The translations under genes were made by a program, and so were the position numbers. A stretch of DNA of 64,000 nt. It comes from Ulva prolifera. Its lineage: Eukaryota > Chlorophyta > Ulvophyceae > Ulvales > Ulvaceae. The stretch is taken from assembly GCA_023078555.1 (NCBI GenBank), contig CM041197.1, positions 3,072,501 through 3,136,500 of the forward strand. Reading direction: 5' to 3'. Under the pieces are notes generated by a model. It ran no database searches. It was not told the origin of the DNA and was given only the letters and a program-made list of their open reading frames with translations. Shown piece by piece: positions 26,001 to 37,171 of this stretch; within the stretch, counting starts at the first letter, position 1, and each line of letters begins with the position of its first letter.

Positions 26001-28315
26001 CGGAGGCTTCACTGTGCTGGCGTCTTATGCAGGATGACAGCCGGGGCGTCGCGGAGCCCCTCAACGAGACCGTCTGCGGCTGCCGCGACTGTGACTGCCC
26101 CGGCCTGATTGCGCGTGGCACCTTCCAGCTGCTCCTCGCGCCGCACTCCCCGGACTCCCACCGCCGCCTGCGCGCGCTGCAGACCCTCGCCGCAGAGCCG
26201 CCGCTGCCGCTATATGGCCGCGGCAGCGACATCGTGCGCTGGCTCGCCACCCACATGCATGAGGACAGCGGCGGCGAGGTTGCCGTCAGCGGCGGCGCCG
26301 CCGTTGAGGATGTGAGGGCGGCCGCGGCGCCCGCCTGGGGCGGGAGCGAGCGGGTCGGTACAAACTCGTCGGACCTCTGGCCGGTGGGCGCGTCAGACCT
26401 GATCGCATCCAACCCACTGGCCAAGGCGGTGCTCAAGCGCATCGGCGACAATGGAGTCGTCCGGATAGAGACCTCTGCGGCGGGGTATGCTCGTGGTGCG
26501 CATCGCGCGCGCCTGTGGCCACATGCAGAGCCGTACCCCAAGCATTCGATATGGACTGCTGTCACTCGCTCGCACTTCACTCTGCACGCGCTCGATCTCT
26601 GTCAAGCTACAAGATCTCAGACCATTTCATGGCGGAGCGCCAAAGCAGAACACCAGGCATTGCGCCAGAAGCAGCAACCCGCTCATCATATAATGATCCA
26701 CAAGCGACCTGCTGATCACAGCATATGATCATCAGAATCTCTGTCAGATGTACCAGACGTTTCCCTGCCAATGCGAAATTGCGGGGAATCTCTGCAGTTC
26801 ACCATTATACCTACATGCATGTTGGTCATGCGAGCCCTGCTGGCCCGGTCCTCATATGCAGCGCTGCAGCCGTTCTTTGTCTGGGCAGTCAAGCATAACT
26901 CTGCCCATCCGCTGATGTAGTCCGCACCAGTGCGGCACCAGGCGTGGTCCCATACCCTGCAACGCTACTCCTGGGTGCATGGCAGGCTCACGGTAGGTCT
27001 CAGAACTGCCGACGTTTCCAGTCTGGCGTTGGATTGGTCTTCGGGGTGAGGGTGCATAGCCGCGAGTCTGTTCAGTCTTTTCAGCTGTTCTGCCATGCAA
27101 TGACCCGTGCTTGTGTTCTCATAAAAGCTGTCTGTGGCCGCTGCTGAGGGTGGTCGGCGCCGGCGCCCCTTGGGATCCTCCCTCCCACAGCGCAGACGCC
27201 GACCTGCTGCCACATCCTCTGCGTGGCAACCTTGCGCTGTGATCATGCAGCCGCATGCCAAGCGCACCCATGCATGCAGGAAATACAACCCGCCGTCACA
27301 GCACGCACCACCCGCCGCGCTCCCCGCAGCTGCTGTGGTCGGCAGCTGGCGCGGCCGTCACCCCACACGCGTGCCACGGCCTCACTTGCCCGGCCGCCCC
27401 CCACGCCGCCATGCCCCCCGGCCTTTCCCTCCTGTCCTTCTCCCGCTGGCATGGGGCCATCTTTGCAGACTCAGGTGCAGCCGTGCCCAAATGCGGTGGC
27501 AGTGCCTGTGGCCTGGGTGGTTTGGAATGGCCGGAGGTGGTGCATGCATGCTCAGGACAGGATGAACAGTTCTACCTCATCAGGGTCGCCAGCACCGTGG
27601 ACCCTGAGGACCTGCGGGCCAGTGCGCCCCCCCCCCCCCCCCCCCTCCCCCGTGTTATTCCATGGTCCACCTCCACATGCTGCTGTGGACAGCCGTCCCA
27701 CCTGTTGTGGGCGCCGGCTCCGCAAACAAACCGAACTACACCGGTTAACGTCCAAATTCACCACATGCCATGTTCCTATTGGGTCCTGCATGCATGAACG
27801 TAGTCAGATGCGGCGTGACCAAGGCATGTGATGCGCATAGCGTGTGATCTGCTGGCGCAGAGCCACAGGCGCTCGTGAACAGCAGTCGGGTCATACGTGC
27901 TTGTGAGTACGGCAGCGTCAAGCGTCCAGTTCCGGCCCACACCGGCCGCATGATTTGACCCTGTTGTGACATCACTTAATGCTCCAAATTGTGACAGGCT
28001 TGTCAAGCTGCAGTCGCCATGTGCCTGGTGATGTCCATATGTACATCGCCTCATCGACCTTGTGCACGTCGGCTGGCCGTGACGCCATGCACACACTGAT
28101 GATGGACATTCCGGTCTGCTGTGCGAAGTACAAGCCTGTCCGTCTGTCCAGTATGTTGGCCAAGCATGCATGTAAATGGCATGCCTACACCTACATGTCA
28201 TATGGGTAGCCTGATCGCCTACAAGGCAGAGCGGTCGTGGGTTTCTCTGTCTGTGGCAGTTCCTTTTGAGATATTGCTGTGGAAATCCCGCTTGATGTGC
28301 TGAAGATAACAGTCC

Positions 28316-28349
<34 letters not shown>

Positions 28350-28770
28350 CCGCGCTTGAGATGTCAAGTTTGCTTTAGATCTTTAGATATGGTGCTTCAA
28401 AACGCCATTTGCTGCAGAGGATCCCGCCGAGGTGCTCCACAGCCAGACCGTCGACATGTGCCAGTTGCTCACATGGCCGGCCACAAACACTCTACGCATA
28501 CGCGAGACAACGCTGTCAGCAAATCGCGGCCTCCGCGCGTTTTCCACAGCCGGCGGCCGCCTCCGATTCACAGCACAAACCACGCCACAGTGTTTCAAGG
28601 ACGACGCCAGCAAGTGCGATGCCGTAGACCAGGCCCCGCAGCTTGTGTGTGCAGGGGCAGAAGCGATCGATGCCGTAGGAGTCGACTGCGCAGCAGACAC
28701 CTTGCCGGTGTGTGTGGATGCGATGGATGTGAGGACATTTGTGGTGGGTGTGAGGCCGAGCAGTGGCTGA
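20023..28770 (+). CDS. GH38 lysosomal-type alpha-mannosidase
   Basis: Glycoside hydrolase family 38 retaining exo-mannosidase, which trims alpha-linked mannose from N-glycans in the vacuole/lysosome. ATG at 20023 starts a hydrophobic signal sequence, followed at once by HLVAHSHDDAGW (zinc ligands His42 and Asp44), SRWW, VNGGWVQHDEA, AWQIDPFGHS (nucleophile Asp164), MGSDFTYANA, DDLFPYADSPHTYWTG, GFFSSRP, LTQHHDAVTGTAKQ (His ligand), VENEHLALRFD, ELEWTVGPVPV, WWTDSNGR, VLLHRRLL, RIRETTLSAN and MDVRTFVVGV. All match MAN2B1-type enzymes in order. Exons: 20023-20346, 20553-20744, 21238-21465, 21995-22313, 22863-22984, 23415-23604, 23812-23966, 24125-24718, 25129-25354, 25492-25790, 26033 to about 26484, about 27280-27474, 27556-27621 and 28418-28770. 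Phases agree except around 26484-27280, where an exon may be missing or misplaced. All visible active-site residues are present. Exon 10 encodes a run of nine glycines. A TGTAA lies 90 bp after the stop. Confidence 0.9.
27627..27645 (+). repeat. Poly-C tract (19 C) in a mannosidase intron
   Basis: An uninterrupted run of 19 C, then T and further C, lies five bases downstream of the donor at 27622. The complementary strand is a G-run able to form a G-quadruplex. Homopolymer length is also a common place for sequencing error. Confidence 0.85.
28318..28347 (+). repeat. Poly-C tract (30 C) in the last mannosidase intron
   Basis: About 30 consecutive C residues, 70 bases before the acceptor of the last exon at 28418. 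Both long C runs of the window lie in this one intron (27622-28417). Confidence 0.9.
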
Positions 28771-28860
28771 TTGTACAGGGTGTTGTGTGCACTGCACAGT
28801 GTGGAAGTATGTGGCATCTTGTGCCATCAGCGCAGCGTGACAATGTACAATTACGTGTGT

Positions 28861-28865
28861 TGTAA
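28861..28865 (+). terminator. TGTAA polyadenylation signal of the mannosidase gene
   Basis: TGTAA, the usual green-algal poly(A) signal, lies 90 bp after the stop codon at 28770 and just before the satellite array. Confidence 0.6.
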
Positions 28866-28872
28866 AGGCGGG

Positions 28873-28934
28873 TAGCAAGCGCATGCAAGCAGAGAGCGTG
28901 GCGGTGCTCCTTGGACACTTGCATGCGCTTGCTA
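28873..28934. repeat. Inverted repeat at the gene/satellite boundary
   Basis: A perfect 17-bp inverted repeat: TAGCAAGCGCATGCAAG (28873-28889) and its complement (28918-28934), separated by 28 bp. The right arm is part of the first, diverged satellite monomer, so the left arm is an inverted fragment of the monomer. Confidence 0.8.
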
Positions 28935-30998
28935 TCGCCACGCTCCCCGCCCTCACGTGTGCATGGCTGACCCCCATCCCGCTTGAACTGTATCACTGCA
29001 CTCAGCTCATGTGGTATACAAAGAATCAGCTTTCAAGCCTAGATTGGGCGCTGGATTGTTGCGCGGGCGAGCCTTGAGCCCTGGTGCTCATTTAACACTT
29101 GCATACGCGCGCTTCTGCCATGCTCCCTGCCTTCGCGTGTCCATGGCTGACCCCAATGCAGCCAGACCTCCATCATTGTTCTCAGTTCGTGAAGTATACA
29201 AGGAATCAGCTTTCAAGCCTAAAATTGGGCGCTTGATTATTGAGCGGGCGAGCCTTGAAACCCGGTGCACGTTGAACACTTGCATACGCGCGCTTCTGCC
29301 ATGCTCCCTGCCTTCGCGTGTCCATGGCTGACCCCAATGCCGCTGGACCTCCATCATTGTACTCAGCTCGTGAAGTATACAAGGAATCAGCTTTCAAGCC
29401 TAGATTGGGCGCTTGATTATTGCGCGGGCGAGCCTTGAGCCCCGGTGCACGTCGAGCACTTGCATACGCGCGCTTCTGCCATGCTCCCTGCCTTCGCGTG
29501 TCCATGGCTGACCCCAATGCCGCTGGACCTCCATCATTGTACTCAGCTCGTGAAGTATACAAGGAATCAGCTTTCAAGCCTAGATTGGGCGCTTGATTAT
29601 TGCGCGGGCGAGCCTTGAGCCCCGGTGCACGTCGAACACTTGCATACGCGCGCTTCTGCCATGCTCCCTGCCTTCGCGTGTCCATGGCTGACCCCAATGC
29701 CGCTGGACCTCCATCATTGTACTCAGCTCGTGAAGTATACAAGGAATCAGCTTTCAAGCCTAGATTGGGCGCTTGATTATTGCGCGGGCGAGCCTTGAAA
29801 CCCGGTGCACGTTGAACACTTGCATACGCGCGCTTCTGCCATGCTCCCTGCCTTCGCGTGTCCATGGCTGACCCCAATGCCGCCAGACCTCCATCATTGT
29901 TCTCAGTTCGTGAAGTATACAAGGAATCAGCTTTCAAGCCTAGATTGGGCGCTTGATTATTGCGCGGGCGAGCCTTGAAACCCGGTGCATGTTGAACACT
30001 TGCATACGCGCGCTTCTGCCATGCTCCCTGCCTTCGCGTGTCCATGGCTGACCCCAATGCCGCCAGACCTCCATCATTGTTCTCAGTTCGTGAAGTATAC
30101 AAGGAATCAGCTTTCAAGCCTAAAATTGGGCGCTTGATTATTGCGTGGGCGATCCTTGAAACCCGGTGCATGTTGAACACTTGCATACGCGCGCTTCTGC
30201 CATGCTCCCTGCCTTCGCGTGTCCATGGCTGACCCCCATGTTGCTAGACCTCCATCATTTTACTCAGCTCGTAAAGAATACAAAGAATCAGCTTTCAAGC
30301 TTAGATTGGGCGCTGGATTATTGCGTGGGCGATCCTTGAGCCCCGGTGCTAATTGAACACTTGCATACGCACGCTCCTGCCATGCTCCCTGCCTTCGCGT
30401 GTCCATGGCTGACCCCAATGCCGCTAGACCTCCATCATTGTACTCAGCTCGTGAAGTATACAAGGAATCAGCTTTCAAGCCTAGATTGGGCGCTTGATTA
30501 TTGCGCGGGCGAGCCTTGAAACCCGGTGCACGTTGAACACTTGCATACGCGCGCTTCTGCCATGCTCCCTGCCTTCGCGTGTCCATGGCTGACCCCAATG
30601 CCGCCAGACCTCCATCATTGTTCTCAGTTCGTGAAGTATACAAGGAATCAGCTTTCAAGCCTAAAATTGGGCGCTTGATTATTGCGCGGGCGAGCCTTGA
30701 AACCCGGTGCACGTTGAACACTTGCATACGCGCGCTTCTGCCATGCTCCCTGCCTTCGCGTGTCCATGGCTGACCCCCATGTTGCTAGACCTCCATCATT
30801 GTACTCAGCTCGAGAAGTTTACAAAGAATCCGCTTTCAAGCTTAGCTTGGGCGCCGGATTGTTGCGCGGGCGAGCCTTGAGCCCGGGTGCACAATGAACA
30901 CTTGCATACGCGTGCTTCTGCCATGCTCCCTGCCTTCGCGTGTCCATGGCTGACCCCCATGTTGCTAGACCTCCATTTTACTCAGCTCGTAAAGTATA

Positions 30999-31074
30999 CT
31001 AAACTACACTAAGTTACACATATCTGGCCATTGTATGGCAAAGCAAACAGACAACATCAAGCCAACCCAGCGAA
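30999..31074 (-). mobile_element. Short non-LTR-type element, truncated fragment in satellite
   Basis: About 75 bp matching the 3' end of the element described at 41982-42183, in inverse orientation (AAGTTACACATATCTGGCC at its plus-strand left side). The same fragment recurs at 33505-33580 as part of the 2,506-bp duplication, and near 40905-40980 and 63111-63147. Confidence 0.7.
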
Positions 31075-31691
31075 GTGCACAATGAACACTTGCATACGCG
31101 CGCTTCTGCCATGCTCCCTGCCTTCGCGTGTCCATGGCTGACCCCAATGCCGCTAGACCTCCATCATTGTACTCAGTTCGTGATGTATACAAAGAATCCG
31201 CTTTCAAGCTTAGATTGGGCGCCGGATTGTTGCGCGGGCGAGCCTTGAGCCCTGGTGCAAGTTGAACACTTGCGTACGCACGCTTCTGCCATGCTCCCTG
31301 CCTTCGCGTGTCCATGGCTGACCCCAATGCAGCTAGACCTTCATCATTGTACTCAGCTCGTGAAGTTGACAAAGAATCCACTTTCAAGCTTAGCTTGGGC
31401 GCCGGATTGTTGCGCGGGCGAGCCTTGAGCCCGGGTGCACAATGAACACTTGCATACGCGTGCTTCTGCCATGCTCCCTGCCTTCGCGTGTCGATGGCTG
31501 ACCCCAATGCCGCTAGACCTCCATCATTGTACTCAGCTCGTGAAGTATACAAGGAATCAGCTTTCAAGCCTAGATTGGGCGCTTGATTATTGCGCGGGCG
31601 AGCCTTGAAACCCGGTGCACGTTGAACACTTGCATACGCGCGCTTCTGCCATGCTCCCTGCCTTCGCGTGTCGATGGCTGACCCCCATGCC

Positions 31692-31837
31692 ATTAAGTTA
31701 CACATATCTGGCCATTGTATGGCAAAGCAAACAAACAACATCAAGCCAACCCAGCCACCGGCTGCCACACCAGCAACCACAAGAAAGCAGCACAGCAAAA
31801 AACCCCAGACAACAACCAACCACAAATGCATCAAACA
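31692..31837 (-). mobile_element. Short non-LTR-type element (146-bp copy) inserted in a satellite monomer
   Basis: A 146-bp insertion flanked by CCCATGCC on both sides (31684-31691 and 31838-31845). Its reverse complement ends with GCCATACAATGGCCAGATAT and then GTGTAACTTAA, as in the other copies. The same insertion at the same monomer position recurs at 34198, 40358, 41601, 51873, 53104, 59562, 60973 and 62204, so one insertion was multiplied by array turnover. Confidence 0.75.
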
Positions 31838-34800
31838 CCCATGCCGCTAGACCTCCATCATTGTACTCAGCTCGTGAAGTTTACAAAGGATCCGCTTTCA
31901 AGCTTAGCTTGGGCGCCGGATTGTTGCGCGGGCGAGCCTTGAGCCCCGGTGCACATTGAACACTTGCATACGCGCGTTTCTGCCATGCTCCCTGCCTTCG
32001 CGTGTCCATGGCTGACCCCAATGCCGCTAGACCTCCATCATTGTACTCAGCTCGTGAAGTATACAAGGAATCAGCTTTCAAGCCTAGATTGGGCGCTTGA
32101 TTATTGCGCGGGCGAGCCTTGAGCCCCGGTGCACGTTGAACACTTGCATACACGCGCGCTTCTGCCATGCTCCCTACCTTCGCGTGTCCATGGCTGACCC
32201 CAATGCCGCTAGACCTCCATCATTGTACTCAGCTCGTGAAGTATACAAGGAATCAGCTTTCAAGCCTAGATTGGGCGCTTGATTATTGCGCGGGCGAGCC
32301 TTGAAACCCGGTGCACGTTGAACACTTGCATACGCGCGCTTCTGCCATGCTCCCTGCCTTCGCGTGTCCATGGCTGACCCCAATGCCGCCAGACCTCCAT
32401 CATTGTTCTCAGTTCGTGAAGTATACAAGGAATCAGCTTTCAAGCCTAGATTGGGCGCTTGATTATTGCGCGGGCGAGCCTTGAAACCCGGTGCATGTTG
32501 AACACTTGCATACGCGCGCTTCTGCCATGCTCCCTGCCTTCGCGTGTCCATGGCTGACCCCAATGCCGCCAGACCTCCATCATTGTTCTCAGTTCGTGAA
32601 GTATACAAGGAATCAGCTTTCAAGCCTAAAATTGGGCGCTTGATTATTGCGTGGGCGATCCTTGAAACCCGGTGCATGTTGAACACTTGCATACGCGCGC
32701 TTCTGCCATGCTCCCTGCCTTCGCGTGTCCATGGCTGACCCCCATGTTGCTAGACCTCCATCATTTTACTCAGCTCGTAAAGAATACAAAGAATCAGCTT
32801 TCAAGCTTAGATTGGGCGCTGGATTATTGCGTGGGCGATCCTTGAGCCCCGGTGCTAATTGAACACTTGCATACGCACGCTCCTGCCATGCTCCCTGCCT
32901 TCGCGTGTCCATGGCTGACCCCAATGCCGCTAGACCTCCATCATTGTACTCAGCTCGTAAAGTATACAAGGAATCAGCTTTCAAGCCTAGATTGGGCGCT
33001 TGATTATTGCGCGGGCGAGCCTTGAAACCCGGTGCACGTTGAACACTTGCATACGCGCGCTTCTGCCATGCTCCCTGCCTTCGCGTGTCCATGGCTGACC
33101 CCAATGCCGCCAGACCTCCATCATTGTTCTCAGTTCGTGAAGTATACAAGGAATCAGCTTTCAAGCCTAAAATTGGGCGCTTGATTATTGCGCGGGCGAG
33201 CCTTGAAACCCGGTGCACGTTGAACACTTGCATACGCGCGCTTCTGCCATGCTCCCTGCCTTCGCGTGTCCATGGCTGACCCCCATGTTGCTAGACCTCC
33301 ATCATTGTACTCAGCTCGAGAAGTTTACAAAGAATCCGCTTTCAAGCTTAGCTTGGGCGCCGGATTGTTGCGCGGGCGAGCCTTGAGCCCGGGTGCACAA
33401 TGAACACTTGCATACGCGTGCTTCTGCCATGCTCCCTGCCTTCGCGTGTCCATGGCTGACCCCCATGTTGCTAGACCTCCATTTTACTCAGCTCGTAAAG
33501 TATACTAAACTACACTAAGTTACACATATCTGGCCATTGTATGGCAAAGCAAACAGACAACATCAAGCCAACCCAGCGAAGTGCACAATGAACACTTGCA
33601 TACGCGCGCTTCTGCCATGCTCCCTGCCTTCGCGTGTCCATGGCTGACCCCAATGCCGCTAGACCTCCATCATTGTACTCAGTTCGTGATGTATACAAAG
33701 AATCCGCTTTCAAGCTTAGATTGGGCGCCGGATTGTTGCGCGGGCGAGCCTTGAGCCCTGGTGCAAGTTGAACACTTGCGTACGCACGCTTCTGCCATGC
33801 TCCCTGCCTTCGCGTGTCCATGGCTGACCCCAATGCAGCTAGACCTTCATCATTGTACTCAGCTCGTGAAGTTGACAAAGAATCCACTTTCAAGCTTAGC
33901 TTGGGCGCCGGATTGTTGCGCGGGCGAGCCTTGAGCCCGGGTGCACAATGAACACTTGCATACGCGTGCTTCTGCCATGCTCCCTGCCTTCGCGTGTCGA
34001 TGGCTGACCCCAATGCCGCTAGACCTCCATCATTGTACTCAGCTCGTGAAGTATACAAGGAATCAGCTTTCAAGCCTAGATTGGGCGCTTGATTATTGCG
34101 CGGGCGAGCCTTGAAACCCGGTGCACGTTGAACACTTGCATACGCGCGCTTCTGCCATGCTCCCTGCCTTCGCGTGTCGATGGCTGACCCCCATGCCATT
34201 AAGTTACACATATCTGGCCATTGTATGGCAAAGCAAACAAACAACATCAAGCCAACCCAGCCACCGGCTGCCACACCAGCAACCACAAGAAAGCAGCACA
34301 GCAAAAAACCCCAGACAACAACCAACCACAAATGCATCAAACACCCATGCCGCTAGACCTCCATCATTGTACTCAGCTCGTGAAGTTTACAAAGGATCCG
34401 CTTTCAAGCTTAGCTTGGGCGCCGGATTGTTGCGCGGGCGAGCCTTGAGCCCCGGTGCACATTGAACACTTGCATACGCGCGTTTCTGCCATGCTCCCTG
34501 CCTTCGCGTGTCCATGGCTGACCCCAATGCCGCTAGACCTCCATCATTGTACTCAGCTCGTGAAGTATACAAGGAATCAGCTTTCAAGCCTAGATTGGGC
34601 GCTTGATTATTGCGCGGGCGAGCCTTGAGCCCCGGTGCACGTTGAACACTTGCATACACGCGCGCTTCTGCCATGCTCCCTACCTTCGCGTGTCCATGGC
34701 TGACCCCAATGCCGCTAGACCTCCATCATTGTACTCAGCTCGTGAAGTATACAAGGAATCAGCTTTCAAGCCTAGATTGGGCGCTGGATTATTGCGTGGG

Positions 34801-35290
34801 CGAGCCTTGAGCCCCGGTGCTCACTGAACACTTGCATACGCACGCTGCTGCCATGCTCCCTGCTTTCGCGTGTCCATGGCTGACCCCAATGCCGCTGGAC
34901 CTCCATCATTGTACTCAGCTCGTGAAGTATACAAGGAATCAGCTTTCAAGCTTAGATTGGGCGCTGGATTATTGCGTGGGCGAGCCTTGAGCCCCGGTGC
35001 TCACTGAACACTTGCATACGCACGCTTCTGCCATGCTCCCTGCCTTCGCGTGTCCATGGCTGACCCCAATGCCGCTAGACCTCCATCATTGTACTCAGCT
35101 CGTGAAGTATACAAGGAATCAGCTTTCAAGCCTAGATTGGGCGCTTGATTATTGCGCGGGCGAGCCTTGAAACCCGGTGCACGTTGAACACTTGCATACG
35201 CGCGCTTCTGCCATGCTCCCTGCCTTCGCGTGTCCATGGCTGACCCCAATGCCGCCAGACCTCCATCATTGTTCTCAGTTCGTGAAGTAT

Positions 35291-35599
35291 TGTCACGACA
35301 TGTGGGTCGTTAGCAAGCACTCTGTGTTTACATGAGAGAGGGCGACATATTTATGCAATGAGTTTGAGGTCACACCTGTCACGACATGTGGGTCGTTAGC
35401 AAGCACTCTGTGATGCTCACTAACTACAGCTACACTATATGCAGATCAATATCCCACAGTCATGACCACTAGCACACTGTTGCTGCATGATATGCATTAG
35501 CCGCTACATTGACTCAGCACGAGTCAGCGCGAGTCAGCGCGAGTCAGCATGTCTACTCAGCGGGCGCTCAGCACTAGGCTAAACACACTTCTCTCAACA
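35291..35599 (-). repeat. 3' LTR of copia copy 1
   Basis: 309 bp, TG...CA ends in sense orientation. It contains two copies of a segment of about 37 bp that includes the LTR end (sense CACAGAGTGCTTGCTAACG through TGTCGTGACA), separated by about 50 bp. A short GACTCG/GCGCT-type repeat lies near its sense 5' end. Confidence 0.93.
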
Positions 35600-35611
35600 C
35601 GCCCCCATAGT

Positions 35612-37171
35612 CTAGGGCACAACGCCAAGCGTCTGACGATGCTTCTCAAACATCTGTTGCGACAGTGGCTTCGTTAAAACATGAGCTGGATTGTCAGCTG
35701 TTGGAACTGGTATGAATCTCATCTGCTGTCGCTTCACCTTCTCTCTCACATGATGAAAAACAATTTCTATGTGCTTAGTCCGGGCAGCCGAAAGTGGATC
35801 TTCAATTAAACTCTTCGCTGCCCTGTTGTCAATCCCTATTGGTATACAAGCTGGAGGAAGGCCCACTTGAGGAGCCATGTCGTACAGATACTGTACTTCT
35901 TTTGCAATCTCTCCAGCTGCTATGTATTCTGCTTCTGATGATGAGCGACTCACGGTGGCCTGCTTGGAACACTTCCAAACAATGCTACCTATGCCGCACT
36001 TCACAATGAAGCCTGTCGTTGATTTCCTTGTATACACACAACCAGCCCAATCAGAATCACAGAAACCATGCAATGCACATTCAGGGCCTCCTAGTCTCAA
36101 GCTGTAGGAAGCAGTGCCATGCAGGTATAGCAGCACATCTTTCAGCCTAGCAAAGTTGCTGCATGTTGGCTGAGCAGTAAATCTGGCCAGGTAGGAGACA
36201 GCGAACGCAACATCTGGCCTGGTGTGGTTGGCAATGTGGAGAAGAGCTCCCACAATAGACTTGTACTGCGAAATGGCGGTTGGATCTGTGATTGTTTGAC
36301 CTGATGGGTCTTTATATACATTGACGATCATTGGGATTGACACTGGCCATGCATCTTGAAGATTGTGCTCATCAATCAGCTTTTCAATGTGGCGTTGCTG
36401 CTTTAAGTAGACGAGCTTCTGTTGGCGATTTCGTTGAATTGACATTTGCAGGAAGAACTTTGACTCACCCAGATCTTTCCCAGGGAATTTGAGCAAGATT
36501 GCTTGCTTGATCTTCTGAACGCTGCTCAATTTCTTGGCAGCAATCTGAATGTCGTCCACATAACAAAGGAGGAGGACAAAGCCGAGTTGCTCAGAGAACA
36601 ACATGAATAATGCACCATCGCTCTTGTTCTGGACAAATCCCAGGAAGACAATGTGGGCTGAGAGCAGCTTGTTCCACACACGTGGAGCCTGCTTGAGGCC
36701 ATACAGACTCTTGTTCAAGAGACAAGCACGGCCTGTGTTGTCATCATATCCCGCGGGCTGTTGCATGAATATCTGCTCTTCTAGATCGCCTTGGATGAAG
36801 GCATTTTTTATATCAATGGCATGGCACTCAAGATCAAAGCTTGCCACGATAGAGAAGAACAGGCGGACTGTGCTTGCACGCACAACTGGAGAAAAGACTG
36901 CATTGTAGTCTACTCCAGGTCTTTGAAAGAAGCCTTTGATCACAAGGCGCGCTTTGTAGCGCTCAATTGAACCATCTGCGTTCAACTTCCTCTTGAACAC
37001 CCATTTGGATGGAATGGCCTTTTTATCACGTGGCACTGCCATGAGTTCCCACGCATTCATTGATACGAGAGAATTGTACTCCTCATCAGCTGCAACTTGC
37101 CAAAATGGCGCTTCAGGTCCAGCAAGTGCTGCTTCAATGGTCAAGGGCTCAGGAGCGAGCCCTACAGCCGA
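35612..37171 (-). CDS. Copia copy 1 reverse transcriptase / RNase H region
   Basis: Copies element RNA into DNA. The open frame has the copia RT start (PFWQVAADEEYNSLVSMNAW, IPSKWVFKRKL), KARLVIKGF, AIDIKNAFIQGDLEE, SLYGLKQAPRVWNK and the YVDD active site. RNase H follows, with GFCDSDWAGC, STTGFIV and SRSSSEAEYIA. It ends NPAHVLTKPLSQQMF, where most copia elements (and copy 2 here) read NPAD. The frame is open from about 37171, is shifted by -1 relative to the gag-integrase frame, and has no ATG until about 30 codons in; this fits expression by frameshifting better than an independent start. Confidence 0.9.
   Translation of the reverse strand, partial: SAVGLAPEPLTIEAALAGPEAPFWQVAADEEYNSLVSMNAWELMAVPRDKKAIPSKWVFKRKLNADGSIERYKARLVIKGFFQRPGVDYNAVFSPVVRASTVRLFFSIVASFDLECHAIDIKNAFIQGDLEEQIFMQQPAGYDDNTGRACLLNKSLYGLKQAPRVWNKLLSAHIVFLGFVQNKSDGALFMLFSEQLGFVLLLCYVDDIQIAAKKLSSVQKIKQAILLKFPGKDLGESKFFLQMSIQRNRQQKLVYLKQQRHIEKLIDEHNLQDAWPVSIPMIVNVYKDPSGQTITDPTAISQYKSIVGALLHIANHTRPDVAFAVSYLARFTAQPTCSNFARLKDVLLYLHGTASYSLRLGGPECALHGFCDSDWAGCVYTRKSTTGFIVKCGIGSIVWKCSKQATVSRSSSEAEYIAAGEIAKEVQYLYDMAPQVGLPPACIPIGIDNRAAKSLIEDPLSAARTKHIEIVFHHVREKVKRQQMRFIPVPTADNPAHVLTKPLSQQMFEKHRQTLGVVP

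Larger units (their letters stand above)
29771..34783. repeat. Tandem duplication of a 2,506-bp higher-order unit
   Basis: The interval 29771 to about 32277 is repeated at 32277 to about 34783 with an exact 2,506-bp shift, including embedded short-element fragments and private variants such as CATACACGCGCGC (32148 and 34654). I noticed one difference between the copies (CTCGTGAAG near 30450 against CTCGTAAAG near 32956). Divergence resumes after about 34783. The duplication is recent. Confidence 0.88.
28912..35290. repeat. 180-bp satellite, array block A
   Basis: About 35 head-to-tail monomers of 180-181 bp. Landmarks repeat at a fixed spacing: TGGCTGACCCC, CCTCCATCATT, GTATACAAGGAATC, TTGATTATTGCG, GCGAGCCTTGA and GAACACTTGCATACGC. 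The first monomer (to about 29090) is clearly diverged, as expected at an array edge; later ones are much more alike. The block ends where the first copia element inserted in a monomer. Because 180 is divisible by 3, long open frames run through several monomers, but they do not look like genes. Confidence 0.95.

Noticed and set aside
27601..27720. Reading the 19-C tract as coding poly-proline in the mannosidase
   Set aside because: A donor just before the tract (27622) joins in phase to the strongly conserved last exon, so the tract is intronic.
29206..30186. Long minus-strand open frame (326 codons) made of a 60-residue repeat
   Set aside because: The satellite period (180 bp) is divisible by 3, so any stop-free frame stays open through several monomers. 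It breaks wherever a 181-bp monomer or an insertion occurs and resembles no known protein.
28912..35290. CRISPR-like direct repeats
   Set aside because: Repeats are adjacent 180-bp units without unique spacers, in a eukaryotic intron-rich context.
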